A stretch of 62,076 nt of DNA, taken from positions 1-62,076 of the IMG/VR virus record IMGVR_UViG_3300028399_000007. One strand, written 5' to 3'. A program made the position numbers and the translations under genes. A model generated the notes under the pieces. That model was given only the letters and a program-made list of their open reading frames with translations, was not told the DNA's origin and ran no database searches. Within the stretch, counting starts at the first letter, position 1, and each line of letters starts with the position of its first letter. Origin of the DNA: a virus. Of the stretch, positions 25,447-34,033 are shown in pieces.

Positions 25447-25644
25447 TTACTCAAGCATTTTGTTAACCTCCTTTTCACTGAACCCAAGGCGCAAGTAGAA
25501 GTCACGCTCACTTTCTTTGCGCACATCACGCTTGGCAACCTTGCGCATAGGGCCGCTAGGATCGTTTTCAAACGCACCGGCAAGGATCGGATCACCGTCC
25601 GCATCCTTGATACGCTTGCCGTTGTATTCAGCATATTTAGCCAA
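25447..25644 (-). CDS. Small charged protein after MuF-zeta gene
   Basis: 65 residues, strongly charged (MRKVAKRDVRKESERDF, SEKEVNKMLE). Unknown family. It lies directly downstream of the MuF-zeta fusion and directly before a terminator, so an immunity or partner role is worth considering. It does not look like the epsilon antitoxin. Confidence 0.6.
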   Translation of the reverse strand: MAKYAEYNGKRIKDADGDPILAGAFENDPSGPMRKVAKRDVRKESERDFYLRLGFSEKEVNKMLE

Positions 25645-25716
25645 TAGGCACCTCCTGCCCGTAAGGGCAAACTATTCTGCACCCATAATTGTAATACAAA
25701 ATCTTGCAACTGTCAA

Positions 25717-27597
25717 CTATCCCTTGGCGATCAACTCCGGCCCAAGTCCTTGATTATCATAAAATTCCCACCTTGAAAAAAATTGCAGTAAATCGTCAAA
25801 ATTGGCCTCATTGCGGGTATTAGCCAGTATGACTTCCAGCGGCACATACCTGTTTGTAGGCCCCATAAACCGCTTCACAGCCCGTTTGGCGGCGTCCTGC
25901 GGCGGCAGGAACATGTAGTACCCCTCTAGTTCATAGCCTGATTCTATGAACCCCTTGGCGCGTGCTATGGCCGATGAACCTGTTTTCAGGGTCATGTCAT
26001 GGACAATATTAAGCCCACGCTGCCTAGCCCGCTCAGTGATCAAGTCAAAGATATAGCTAGATTCCTCATGCACTTCAAACGCATTCCAACCTTGGTACTC
26101 AGGCAGCATCTTTTTTATCTCGTCAGTATCTAAGATTATGAACTCATCCTTGTTGATCACTTCCACACCACCATTTTTCCTAGCACGTGTAAAGGATCCT
26201 TTGCCCGATCCACCGCGCCCACCGAACATCACGTATTTTGGTTTTACGCCTTTTGGCGGTTTAGCTTTGCGCATTGATTTAGGGTTAAGGAATTTTTTGA
26301 TAATGTCCTCATGGATCTTGGTACGTTCCTCATCCCATTTACCATTCTTAAAGTAAATTTTGTTAGTTGGCTTACGTTTTTCAATGCGTGCAATTATCTC
26401 ATCCATTTTCTTTCGCACGTCATCACCAAACTCGGCAAGTATCGCTTGCTCAGTCAACCCTTTTTCTGCAAATCTGTTGTACCAGTCAGATGCGGATTTG
26501 AATTTATGCCTGCGCCTGATCTTGGCTTCAAGTTCCTCAATAGTTAGCGGCCTGTTAGTCTGATCAATCAGATCGCGGGTAGTGATTTGTTTTCTACGCC
26601 ACATCCTGTATCGCGTAGGCCCTAATATGTCTTTTTGCATAGCTGGCGTCTGCTGTCTAAGCCAGCGTTCATAAGTGAGTCTGCCACCCGGCTTACCTAG
26701 AGCCGTGGCCTTTAGCCGCTTACGTTCCCTGTCGTCAAGTTTCTTGATCTTCCTTTTTACCTGCGGATCCTTTGTTAAATCACCAAATGACTTTAACACT
26801 GGGACCAGTGTACTGCGGCAATTCCAGTGTGCAGGCGGCGGCCCCTGCCATGCTGCTGTTGTACCTTCAAGTGCTTCGCCTTCCAATGTCCAAGCCTGCC
26901 CATCTAGTGATTGGCAGATCGGCGTTGTCCTGCCATCCAGTGTGGACATCCACTGCTGCCCCTTTATCACATCGCTGTTTGCCTTGTAAGTCTCATATCT
27001 CGCTTCCTGCGCCACTGCCTGCACACTGGATCTAACTATCGCAGTGGCCTCCCTGCGTGTACTTGGCATAAATCCACGCACACGTTGCGTCATATCCTGT
27101 ATTGAGCGCCCTACTACGATCCCGTCTCGCAACGTCCGTCTTAATTGTGTCAAATATCTTTTCTTGTTGTTTATTAACCATTCCCTAGTAGGCGCACCTT
27201 GGATCAAAGTATCGTTTGCCAATGATCTTAGCACTTGGTTATTTAATCTTTTTGAAAGCAATTCAAAATGCAACGCTGAATTTGTCGTATCTATGATATT
27301 GTTAGACTCTATTATTGAAACACGTTTCAGATCGCTGATTATTTCTTTTTCAATGATCTTGTAATAACGATCAAGTGTCTCCTGTGCAATAGTCATTACA
27401 CTTGTAAGCCGTTTATTTCTAATCAGCATGGAGACAGGACTTGCAGGATCGACACTTTGTAAAATCTTCAAAATGTCGTTCCCCATACCGTTTATCAGTT
27501 TGATAATTTTCCTGCGCAAACCGGCTTCAAGGCGCATTAAATTTATATCATGCCTTGTCAAAAGATTAACAATATCATCTGTTACATTGGCGGCCAT
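25717..27597 (-). CDS. MuF head morphogenesis protein fused to zeta-toxin-like kinase
   Basis: 626 residues. Residues about 1-290 form a MuF/SPP1 gp7 minor head domain (RREATAIVRSSVQAVAQEAR, STLDGRTTPICQSLDGQ, PPAHWNCRSTLVPV). A charged linker follows, and residues about 455-626 are a P-loop kinase (MFGGRGGSGKGSF, ILDTDEIKKMLPEY, NIVHDMTLKTGSS, RYVPLEVI) like zeta toxin. The P-loop reads GKGS, as in adenylate kinases. MuF domains can carry toxin domains into cells with the DNA; here the cargo may phosphorylate a nucleotide sugar. Confidence 0.82.
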   Translation of the reverse strand: MAANVTDDIVNLLTRHDINLMRLEAGLRRKIIKLINGMGNDILKILQSVDPASPVSMLIRNKRLTSVMTIAQETLDRYYKIIEKEIISDLKRVSIIESNNIIDTTNSALHFELLSKRLNNQVLRSLANDTLIQGAPTREWLINNKKRYLTQLRRTLRDGIVVGRSIQDMTQRVRGFMPSTRREATAIVRSSVQAVAQEARYETYKANSDVIKGQQWMSTLDGRTTPICQSLDGQAWTLEGEALEGTTAAWQGPPPAHWNCRSTLVPVLKSFGDLTKDPQVKRKIKKLDDRERKRLKATALGKPGGRLTYERWLRQQTPAMQKDILGPTRYRMWRRKQITTRDLIDQTNRPLTIEELEAKIRRRHKFKSASDWYNRFAEKGLTEQAILAEFGDDVRKKMDEIIARIEKRKPTNKIYFKNGKWDEERTKIHEDIIKKFLNPKSMRKAKPPKGVKPKYVMFGGRGGSGKGSFTRARKNGGVEVINKDEFIILDTDEIKKMLPEYQGWNAFEVHEESSYIFDLITERARQRGLNIVHDMTLKTGSSAIARAKGFIESGYELEGYYMFLPPQDAAKRAVKRFMGPTNRYVPLEVILANTRNEANFDDLLQFFSRWEFYDNQGLGPELIAKG

Positions 27598-27624
27598 TTT
27601 GTCTTCTACTATCTCTATTAGTCT

Positions 27625-27738
27625 CTATCGTGTCCCCTTGCAACTGTGCACACACTTTAACACCGCAATCGCAGCATACTCTGCCAGTGAATCCTCACTG
27701 CTAACATCCACGGCCACGTTTTTTAGGATCGGCAACAC
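27625..27738 (-). CDS. Possible 37-residue protein, non-ATG start
   Basis: The frame reads V-L-P-I-L-K-N-V-A-V-D-V-S-S-E and on to a cysteine-containing end, and looks protein-like, but the best start is GTG 27738 without a good ribosome site. It lies between the MuF fusion and a 70-residue gene. Weakly supported. Confidence 0.3.
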   Translation of the reverse strand: MLPILKNVAVDVSSEDSLAEYAAIAVLKCVHSCKGTR

Positions 27739-27753
27739 GTCTAGCAGGCATGC

Positions 27754-27966
27754 TCAAACCTCGTTATCTATTATTGCATCAATCGCAGCTATGATAGTCG
27801 CAACATCAATATCAAGCACTTTATCAATTGTCGTATCTTTCACATAGCTTTCATTTACAAGCAATTGATTAATGGGTTTACCTGATGCAATTAATTGCAA
27901 CGTACTTGCATGCGATAACGTAGAAACTGATCCTGTATCTAATTTTACCAATGTGCTACCTGTCAA
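27754..27966 (-). CDS. Small protein of the portal-MuF interval
   Basis: 70 residues, TTG start 27966. STLSHASTLQLIASGKP resembles a degenerate unit of the SAKH repeats, and IDKVLDIDVATIIAAIDAII is helical. Unknown family. Belongs to a run of small, non-ATG or overlapping frames between portal and MuF genes. Confidence 0.45.
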   Translation of the reverse strand: MTGSTLVKLDTGSVSTLSHASTLQLIASGKPINQLLVNESYVKDTTIDKVLDIDVATIIAAIDAIIDNEV

Positions 27967-28041
27967 ACCAAACCTACACTACTTATCGATCCTGCCACGA
28001 CAATATAAAAACCTGTTTCCTGATTGGTATATACTTACATA

Positions 28042-28431
28042 CTACCCATCAAAGCTGCATTGCGTATATAACTGGATCAGTGTACTCAACATAGGGTAAT
28101 GACGATACTGGACTCTGTATTCAATAAACGCAGCTACATCGCCAAAATCTCCAACGCCACCGCCTATTTTACGCAGCGGAGTGACGACTAACTTAGGTGA
28201 CTTATAAAAATCGTTGCTTTCAGCTACGTGCCTGTGAACCACACCTGCTACGGTCAAATTATGCAATTGAAAAATTTGCTCACTGTCCGCTGTGTGCAGG
28301 TGCTGACCATCTAATACGTTAATAGATGCGCTGCTTGGCTGCTGTATCAGTCCATGCATTGCAATAGATATTGCAACACCTATCAACAGGCCACGTATTG
28401 CTAGTGTTAACGCTCTATTTTTAACGGGCAT
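28042..28431 (-). CDS. Short SAKH/HxHxAD-repeat protein with membrane-like N-terminus
   Basis: 129 residues. An N-terminal hydrophobic stretch (LAIRGLLIGVAISIAMHGLI) is followed by repeats related to the 16608-18128 protein (GQHLHTADSEQIFQLHNLTV, VHRHVAESND) and a C-terminal segment rich in aromatic residues. Its start overlaps the preceding stop by 11 bases. Possibly a virion surface component or a diverged copy of the repeat region. Confidence 0.6.
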   Translation of the reverse strand: MPVKNRALTLAIRGLLIGVAISIAMHGLIQQPSSASINVLDGQHLHTADSEQIFQLHNLTVAGVVHRHVAESNDFYKSPKLVVTPLRKIGGGVGDFGDVAAFIEYRVQYRHYPMLSTLIQLYTQCSFDG

Positions 28432-28627
28432 TTGTGTTTACCAGTTTTCTAGCTACTAAATCAAACTGCCTTGAAATATCACGTAGTGCGCTATTTTCGT
28501 TTAGCGAAAACTCTATTAATCTTTCACCACAAGTATCAACAACAAGCATTGATACCCTGTAAAATATGACTTCCTTTCCACTAACGTTGCCTACTTCCCT
28601 TTTTACTTCCATATTGGTTATAGGCAT
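28421..28627 (-). CDS. Small structural-region protein
   Basis: 68 residues with a beta-strand-like first half (EVIFYRVSMLVVDTC) and a helical end (ALRDISRQFDLVARKLV). Unknown family. The start overlaps the stop of a still shorter frame (28618-28728). Confidence 0.55.
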   Translation of the reverse strand: MPITNMEVKREVGNVSGKEVIFYRVSMLVVDTCGERLIEFSLNENSALRDISRQFDLVARKLVNTNAR

Positions 28628-28728
28628 GGCACCACCTGTACACTTGTCACCGTTACAGAAGATTCTGGATCGCCAGTTATAGATTGCATAATACTTGCAC
28701 CGGCATTAATACTGTGCCTTATGTACAT
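28618..28728 (-). CDS. Possible 36-residue protein
   Basis: ATG 28728, no strong ribosome site. The frame is open further upstream (to a stop near 28781) without an ATG. The sequence (YIRHSINAGASIMQSITGD, SVTVTSVQVVP) looks protein-like and its stop overlaps the next start, as in the rest of the operon. An ATT or other rare start could make it about 50 residues. Confidence 0.4.
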   Translation of the reverse strand: MYIRHSINAGASIMQSITGDPESSVTVTSVQVVPCL

Positions 28729-28839
28729 CGTTAATACTGGCAATAATGATCCGCCCTCATCAATAAATAAATGAGTAGATCACAACTTGTCTATAAAGGG
28801 CGTAACCAATACCACAACACCAAAAAGACCTAATAACAC

Positions 28840-30318
28840 CTACCTCTCAGTAATGTTCACAATGTTTCCATTTTCATCACGTATGTCAAAAGACCTTCCT
28901 ACTCTTGCTACGCCTACATTATCCTCAATGCTGGTGCCTACTTCCATATCAATCTTGTCTTTCTCATCTTCTATTCCAGTATTTGCAGGTATGATCTCAC
29001 CTTGGCGCAGATTCCACAAAAACGTGTCTTGGCTAATAGCATTACTTTGCCATGCCTTCATTAGCGCAATAAGTTCATTAGGCTCCATGCGTGCCGATAT
29101 GAAGTCATCATTTAACAAAAAAGTCGTTCCCTTAACCGTGTTCTCATCTCCCCCGGCCCACCAAACCATTTCACGTAGCACCATCTCTATACCACGCGAT
29201 ACCGATCCTACTATGGTTTGTAAACTTCCTGCGTCACCACCTTGGCGTATGCGCATTGTCTCAGCGGTTTCAGCCTGTTTCTTCTGTTGTTCAAGCAAAC
29301 GCGCTCCAAGTATTGCCATCAGTGATTCTTTGTCTTTTTTCAAATTACTAAGTGCATCCAATCCTTGGCCTGAAAATTCGAGGTACCCTACTCTCGCATC
29401 TGCATTTTCAGTTACCCAAGCAATACCAGCACCGATACGCAATTCACTTTCTGAGTCAAACCCTGCTGCGTATGGAGTAGGTAATGCTGTATAGTGCGCC
29501 CCGTGTTCCAAATCAGCACTAGTGCGGTAATGTGACAAGTTCACATCAACCAAATCCAATAGTGGCGGTTTAACAGTGCCGTCAGTTAGTGAGTTAGAAT
29601 TTATGAAAAAGAAAGGGATATGATCTATACGCTGACCATTGCGCAACGGTATGACAGAAAGGTTTGGATCTATTCCCCATGTAATTGCGCCTGATTGCGT
29701 CTTAACTTCTCGGTAAACGTCTTGTGTGTAATAACGCTGCCCATTTTCAAATTTTAATGACAGTACGCGGTACTGTGTTTTAGTCTCCATTTCAAATGCG
29801 TCACTGCCTTTAAGTTTCTCATACTCTTCGCGCAAAACAACCATTGTTAGCATTTTCATGCCATCTATAACCGCAGTACGCCAGTTAATGATCGCTTCTG
29901 CCAAGTAAACAGCAACATAAGGCCGCGGCTCAGTGACCTCTTCGCTAGGATGATCAACCAACAGCCCTATACGCCCAACCTTCAAAATCTCATCAACTGT
30001 AGATTTTGAAAATTGCAATAAATCTACGCAATCATTTGTAACTTTTTCAGTGAAATGCAGGTAAGCATCCATGATCTCAAATGACGGCGGTTTACGGAAC
30101 ACAAGCCCAGACATGCCTTGGATCGTCCTGCCAGTTGCACCGTAAAATAATGCACGATTTTTGTACGCATCATATTCCTCAACCGTCTGCGCACTAAGCC
30201 TAGGCAAATACACTGCACCACGGCGCTTTACCGCATCAGTCCCATCAGCGCAATCCCGGCACCTCCGCCACTGATCGATACGCTGCTCATATTCTCTATG
30301 ATTATGTGTAACCGCCAT
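28840..30318 (-). CDS. Portal protein, DUF4055 family
   Basis: 492 residues next to the large terminase gene. The N-terminal pattern (LFYGATGRTIQGMSGLVFRK), VGRIGLLVDHP and the C-terminal ANTGIEDEKDKIDMEVGTS fit DUF4055 portals. It forms the dodecameric ring at the capsid vertex through which DNA is pumped. Start ATG 30318 lies 9 bases after the terminase stop. Confidence 0.88.
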   Translation of the reverse strand: MAVTHNHREYEQRIDQWRRCRDCADGTDAVKRRGAVYLPRLSAQTVEEYDAYKNRALFYGATGRTIQGMSGLVFRKPPSFEIMDAYLHFTEKVTNDCVDLLQFSKSTVDEILKVGRIGLLVDHPSEEVTEPRPYVAVYLAEAIINWRTAVIDGMKMLTMVVLREEYEKLKGSDAFEMETKTQYRVLSLKFENGQRYYTQDVYREVKTQSGAITWGIDPNLSVIPLRNGQRIDHIPFFFINSNSLTDGTVKPPLLDLVDVNLSHYRTSADLEHGAHYTALPTPYAAGFDSESELRIGAGIAWVTENADARVGYLEFSGQGLDALSNLKKDKESLMAILGARLLEQQKKQAETAETMRIRQGGDAGSLQTIVGSVSRGIEMVLREMVWWAGGDENTVKGTTFLLNDDFISARMEPNELIALMKAWQSNAISQDTFLWNLRQGEIIPANTGIEDEKDKIDMEVGTSIEDNVGVARVGRSFDIRDENGNIVNITER

Positions 30319-30327
30319 ATCTCACCC

Positions 30328-33300
30328 CTAAGTCCCAAGTACCTTGATTTCTTTAACTGTAGCAGGTTTTTTGCCAAGTAGGCGGTATCTAGTTTCGTCA
30401 CCACAATTATGAACAATCGCACCGCTACGTAAAATAAAATGATGCGCATCAGGTACAGTTAAACAATACACATCATGCTTGCCTGATCTCTCTATTCTTA
30501 CGACCCCAACGCGCACTACATGGCCTGCTACAGCATCTAGTTTTTTGATATTTGTTAACAATGAATCTATTACCACATACTGCGCATATTCTTTCAACGT
30601 TATCGACGCCTGATCTAACCCTATACCTTGTTTTGCAAGCATTGGAACAGAATTTCGATGTTTTCTTACCGGCAATTTTAACCATATATTTTTTACCGCA
30701 CATGACACACTCTTTTTCAATCTCTCTATTAAGTGCACTGGCACAGTTTTTTTCGTACTGTTCCTTATGCCATTTTCTTCCTTCTTCTGAGCTATGCCAT
30801 TTCTTAGCTTGCTTACAAGCGTTTTTTTGATTTCTTTTAAGACGTTCCTTATTTTTCTCGCACATCCCATGAATGCGTAAATGCTTATCAGCCTCAATGA
30901 CTTCCAAATTATCAATGTCATTGTTTGCCCTGTTACCGTCAATATGGTGTACGTGGTATCCATTGGGTATTTTGCCGTGGTATTTTTCCCATACAACCCT
31001 ATGCAACCTTTTACCATTTTTCTGAAAATAGCTGCCACATAAATAATACCTTTCGCCACAAAATTCTTGGATTGTGCTGCTAATTTCTTTAACGTACATT
31101 TTTTATGTTCCTCATTTACCCCTGCAACAAAAATACAGTGCCCTACATTTTTTAAGTGCCGTGCTTCTACCCATCCTTGATCTGTAAAAAATAAATGATC
31201 TGGTGTACAACAAACACAAGACCCATCTTCAAAAAATACTTTTATAGTATCAGCATTGCTTTCAATCATCCTGCAATTTTCAAACTTTTTATAGCCGTCA
31301 ATTGTCAAAATCTTTGCACCGCTATTGCACAATGATTTTATAGGAATGAATCCTTTATCAGTTGCTATCTCCTCATCACCGTGAAAACAATGATCCTCAG
31401 CATCCGTGTCCACATCCTCGCGGTTCTTTTCCGCCCGTGGCAATACCGGCACAGTACGTATAAACCCATCATTACAAGTATTAAACACGAATAATCCCGG
31501 CTCTTCCATAGGCAATTCCAAGGATGCTGCTAACCGTGTACGCAATAGTTCCCATCCCGATACGCGCGATCCTGACGATTTATTAGCTTCTGTCCATTTA
31601 ACACCTACTGCACGCATATCATCTGCAATACAGTTGTCATTCTGATTGTCATAAATAGAGCTATCCGCTGGACCCGGTTTTACGCGACCGTATATGCCCA
31701 TCATCTTTTCCCGCTCTATGATCCCCTTAGCAATATCCTTGGCATTCATTTTCAAACCAACATTAGGTTCGCCTTTTTTCCATCCGTACCATTCACCGAT
31801 GCGGAACAATGTTTTTGCAGGCCACGCTCTTTTAGTGCCGTCGCGCAATATGGCTTCCGTACCATCGCTTTCCGCCCACCAGCCTACCGAAAACGGTCTG
31901 CTACTGCCCCAGTCAAATGATCGATCTATGTACCAGCTATCAGGGATCTTAAACGGCTCAATCACATGCACACTACGATCCCATACATCATCGAACATGC
32001 CGCCGCTAACAATGTCCCAATCACCCTCCAACATGGCACGGACCAGTTCAGGATCGCCAAGGCCGCTCAACCTGTCCTTATAGTCAGGATCATCAATCAT
32101 CATGGTCGGATTATCACTAAGGAACGCGGGGATGAACTGGCGCAACATACCGCCTTCCTTTTTTGGCATCCTGATTATCGTGTTTGGTTGTGCAATGTTT
32201 ACAAAATCCGCCTTTACCCAGTTATGACCTATGCCACCGGGGTTACTGCTATTTATGATCCTTGGAAAGCGATCTTTGTATTTATCAGGTAACACCAGAC
32301 CCGGCGCACGGACACGTGATCGCAAATAGGCGTAAATCGTTTTTGTGAACATAGTCAATTCATCTACTAACAATAAATGTATTTCAGAACCGTGGTAGTT
32401 CATGCGATCTTTTTCATGCTGGCAATGGCACAAAAAAATCTTGCTATTGTTCCAGAATGTGATAATGCCCTTACCCGTATTTATTTTTGCATGCCCTTCA
32501 TCGATCCAATCTGATAACAGGTTAAAAAATCCCTTTGGTCCCTCCATGTGGTTCTTCCACAGTTCAGGGTATGTGCGGCGAAACAAATAAACCTGTAAAC
32601 CGGGGATTTCCGCACACCACATGATCGCAGCTATGCGCATAAGGTGACTATTATGCGTAACGATAAAATCATTTGTTATGTATAAATTGTTTGGGTGAGA
32701 AACAGAAATACAGACAGTTTCACAATGCCCGGCGGGTTCTATCTTATCAAGATAAAGCCCCATTGACTGATGTTGTTTACTATTGCATCTCTCGGCTTTG
32801 CGCTTAACACGGAACATCCTTTGTGGTTCACGGATCTTTATCCTGAGCGTATAGGCTTTTTGCCCTTTTCTTTTTTCACCTTTATACACATAATTCGGTA
32901 TTTTTGATTTTAATGAAACAATAGCGCCTAACGATCTTGCCAAGTGCCTTACGTCATCAGCCAATTGCTTTGATACCGTTGTAAAATAGCAATCACCATC
33001 CTTATCAACAGTCCCGTCTGTGTCCATTAGACCCTGTAGTAAAGACCATCGATCTTCAACGCCGCCAAACAAGTAAATGCGCGGAATAAACTTACTATTT
33101 GCCAAACATCCGTAAACACCAAGATCAACCAAGTCATCATAAACAAGTTTTTTCGGTACCGTATATGACTTGGCTTTGTTGTTATTGTTTTTGCCGACAG
33201 GATTTAGCTTTTTATCATAGTTGTAAAAATCTGATAAAATGTTATTTATGTTATCAACTATCTCACGATCAGGCGTACAAAAAGTAGTAACGCCACTACG

Positions 33301-33846
33301 CAAGCACCCATCTCCTAACAACACGCCAAGCAAATACGGTTCTACGGATCGCTTAACGTGTTTTTTTGGTCCTGCATTCTCTCCATGTACGTTAAATGCA
33401 CATGGCTCAGATATAACAGGGATCGCGATCCTGTTTTTGCGTTTTGTGTTGCGCTGGTAAAACTCGTAAATTTCTTTTGTTGTCCATTTACGCGCCGATG
33501 CTTCACCATTAACAGGCACATTACCTATCTTCCTGCTTTTACCTGTCGTCCAAGCAAGCCAAATATGATCGCTATCAACAATGGTTTCACTACCATCGGA
33601 CCACGTTAACTTGTAAACTTTTTGCTTGCCTTTCGGGTAATAGCCAATAATTTTTTGCACTGTTCCATCAGTTGCACAAATTGCGTCGCCTACCTTTACA
33701 TCCCTAAATTTTCTCCACCCAAACGGCGTTAAGATAAAATCATCAAATCTCTGCCCTTTTCCGGGGCCTGCGCTTCCGCCGAAGAGGATTTCAGTTGCGG
33801 GGGAGTTGAAAACGTAGGCTTGCTTTGGATGAAATGAAAGATCCAT
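30328..33846 (-). CDS. Terminase large subunit with two inteins
   Basis: 1172 codons from ATG 33846 (one base after the previous stop; TTG 33873 is an upstream alternative). Extein about 475 residues after removal of inteins at 32650-33756 and 30406-31389. Walker A FGGSAGPGK+S is interrupted by intein 1. Walker B (LLLVDELTMF) and the nuclease aspartates (FDWGSSRPFSVGWW, GPADSSIYD) are in the middle extein. The final extein begins CGDETRYRLL. It packages and cuts DNA. Function requires both splicing events. Confidence 0.92.
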   Translation of the reverse strand: MDLSFHPKQAYVFNSPATEILFGGSAGPGKGQRFDDFILTPFGWRKFRDVKVGDAICATDGTVQKIIGYYPKGKQKVYKLTWSDGSETIVDSDHIWLAWTTGKSRKIGNVPVNGEASARKWTTKEIYEFYQRNTKRKNRIAIPVISEPCAFNVHGENAGPKKHVKRSVEPYLLGVLLGDGCLRSGVTTFCTPDREIVDNINNILSDFYNYDKKLNPVGKNNNNKAKSYTVPKKLVYDDLVDLGVYGCLANSKFIPRIYLFGGVEDRWSLLQGLMDTDGTVDKDGDCYFTTVSKQLADDVRHLARSLGAIVSLKSKIPNYVYKGEKRKGQKAYTLRIKIREPQRMFRVKRKAERCNSKQHQSMGLYLDKIEPAGHCETVCISVSHPNNLYITNDFIVTHNSHLMRIAAIMWCAEIPGLQVYLFRRTYPELWKNHMEGPKGFFNLLSDWIDEGHAKINTGKGIITFWNNSKIFLCHCQHEKDRMNYHGSEIHLLLVDELTMFTKTIYAYLRSRVRAPGLVLPDKYKDRFPRIINSSNPGGIGHNWVKADFVNIAQPNTIIRMPKKEGGMLRQFIPAFLSDNPTMMIDDPDYKDRLSGLGDPELVRAMLEGDWDIVSGGMFDDVWDRSVHVIEPFKIPDSWYIDRSFDWGSSRPFSVGWWAESDGTEAILRDGTKRAWPAKTLFRIGEWYGWKKGEPNVGLKMNAKDIAKGIIEREKMMGIYGRVKPGPADSSIYDNQNDNCIADDMRAVGVKWTEANKSSGSRVSGWELLRTRLAASLELPMEEPGLFVFNTCNDGFIRTVPVLPRAEKNREDVDTDAEDHCFHGDEEIATDKGFIPIKSLCNSGAKILTIDGYKKFENCRMIESNADTIKVFFEDGSCVCCTPDHLFFTDQGWVEARHLKNVGHCIFVAGVNEEHKKCTLKKLAAQSKNFVAKGIIYVAAIFRKMVKGCIGLYGKNTTAKYPMDTTYTILTVTGQTMTLIIWKSLRLISIYAFMGCARKIRNVLKEIKKTLVSKLRNGIAQKKEENGIRNSTKKTVPVHLIERLKKSVSCAVKNIWLKLPVRKHRNSVPMLAKQGIGLDQASITLKEYAQYVVIDSLLTNIKKLDAVAGHVVRVGVVRIERSGKHDVYCLTVPDAHHFILRSGAIVHNCGDETRYRLLGKKPATVKEIKVLGT
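30406..31389 (-). other. Intein 2 of large terminase, with nested out-of-frame HNH gene
   Basis: 328 residues from Cys1 (CFHGDEEIAT) to Asn (GAIVHN) followed by Cys+1. Block B is CTPDHLFFT, block F KHDVYCLTV, block G AIVHN-C: a class 1 intein. Flanking extein is EDH / CGDETRYR. Only about 97 N-terminal and 25 C-terminal residues look like splicing domain; the roughly 200 residues between are the frame-shifted shadow of the HNH gene at 30473-31099. Confidence 0.88.
30473..31099 (-). CDS. HNH homing endonuclease nested in intein 2
   Basis: 208 residues in a different frame from the terminase but on the same strand. It has its own site (GAGGAA, 8 bases before ATG 31099). HNH_3-type core (LHRVVWEKYHGKIPNGYHVH, HIDGNRANNDIDNLEV) is followed by two CxxC...CxxxC zinc fingers (CVMCGKKY, FCSNACKTR; CAVCGNRF, CCSRPCSAR). 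Presumably cuts intein-less terminase genes so the intein can copy itself. Same finger type as the 35914-36618 HNH protein. Confidence 0.9.
   Translation of the reverse strand: MYVKEISSTIQEFCGERYYLCGSYFQKNGKRLHRVVWEKYHGKIPNGYHVHHIDGNRANNDIDNLEVIEADKHLRIHGMCEKNKERLKRNQKNACKQAKKWHSSEEGRKWHKEQYEKNCASALNREIEKECVMCGKKYMVKIAGKKTSKFCSNACKTRYRVRSGVDNVERICAVCGNRFIVNKYQKTRCCSRPCSARWGRKNREIRQA
32650..33756 (-). other. Intein 1 of large terminase (class-3-like, LAGLIDADG)
   Basis: 369 residues inserted inside Walker A, between GPGK and S. It begins GQRFDDFILTPFGW, so position 1 is Gly rather than Cys or Ser. Block B reads DSDHIWLAW, block F ETVCISV (Cys at F:4) and block G IVTHN before Ser+1. A non-nucleophilic first residue with W, C and T at those positions fits class 3 inteins. 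LAGLIDADG motifs: LLGVLLGDG and LLQGLMDTDG. Confidence 0.87.
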
Positions 33847-33847
33847 A

Positions 33848-34033
33848 TCACTCGTCCGATTCTTTAGTGACAAATAAATACTTGCCGCATTCCGTGCATT
33901 TGATACGGCTTACATATCTGTGATCTCGCAAATCAACAAACAGGTAAAAAGAAAACGATCCACAACTACATTGGAAACAATAATCTTCAAATAATTCAAC
34001 TACGTTATCTTCATTCTTGTTCTTTTTCGCCAT
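33848..34033 (-). CDS. Small zinc-ribbon protein between terminase genes
   Basis: 61 residues from ATG 34033 (several nearby in-frame ATGs upstream are possible). Cysteines CQCSCG and CTECGK form a likely zinc ribbon. It overlaps the small terminase end and precedes the large terminase by one base. Perhaps an accessory packaging protein. Confidence 0.6.
   Translation of the reverse strand: MAKKNKNEDNVVELFEDYCFQCSCGSFSFYLFVDLRDHRYVSRIKCTECGKYLFVTKESDE

Noticed and set aside
25383-25709. 108-codon minus-strand frame overlapping the 65-residue gene
   Set aside because: It reads through the terminator and overlaps a better-initiated gene in another frame.
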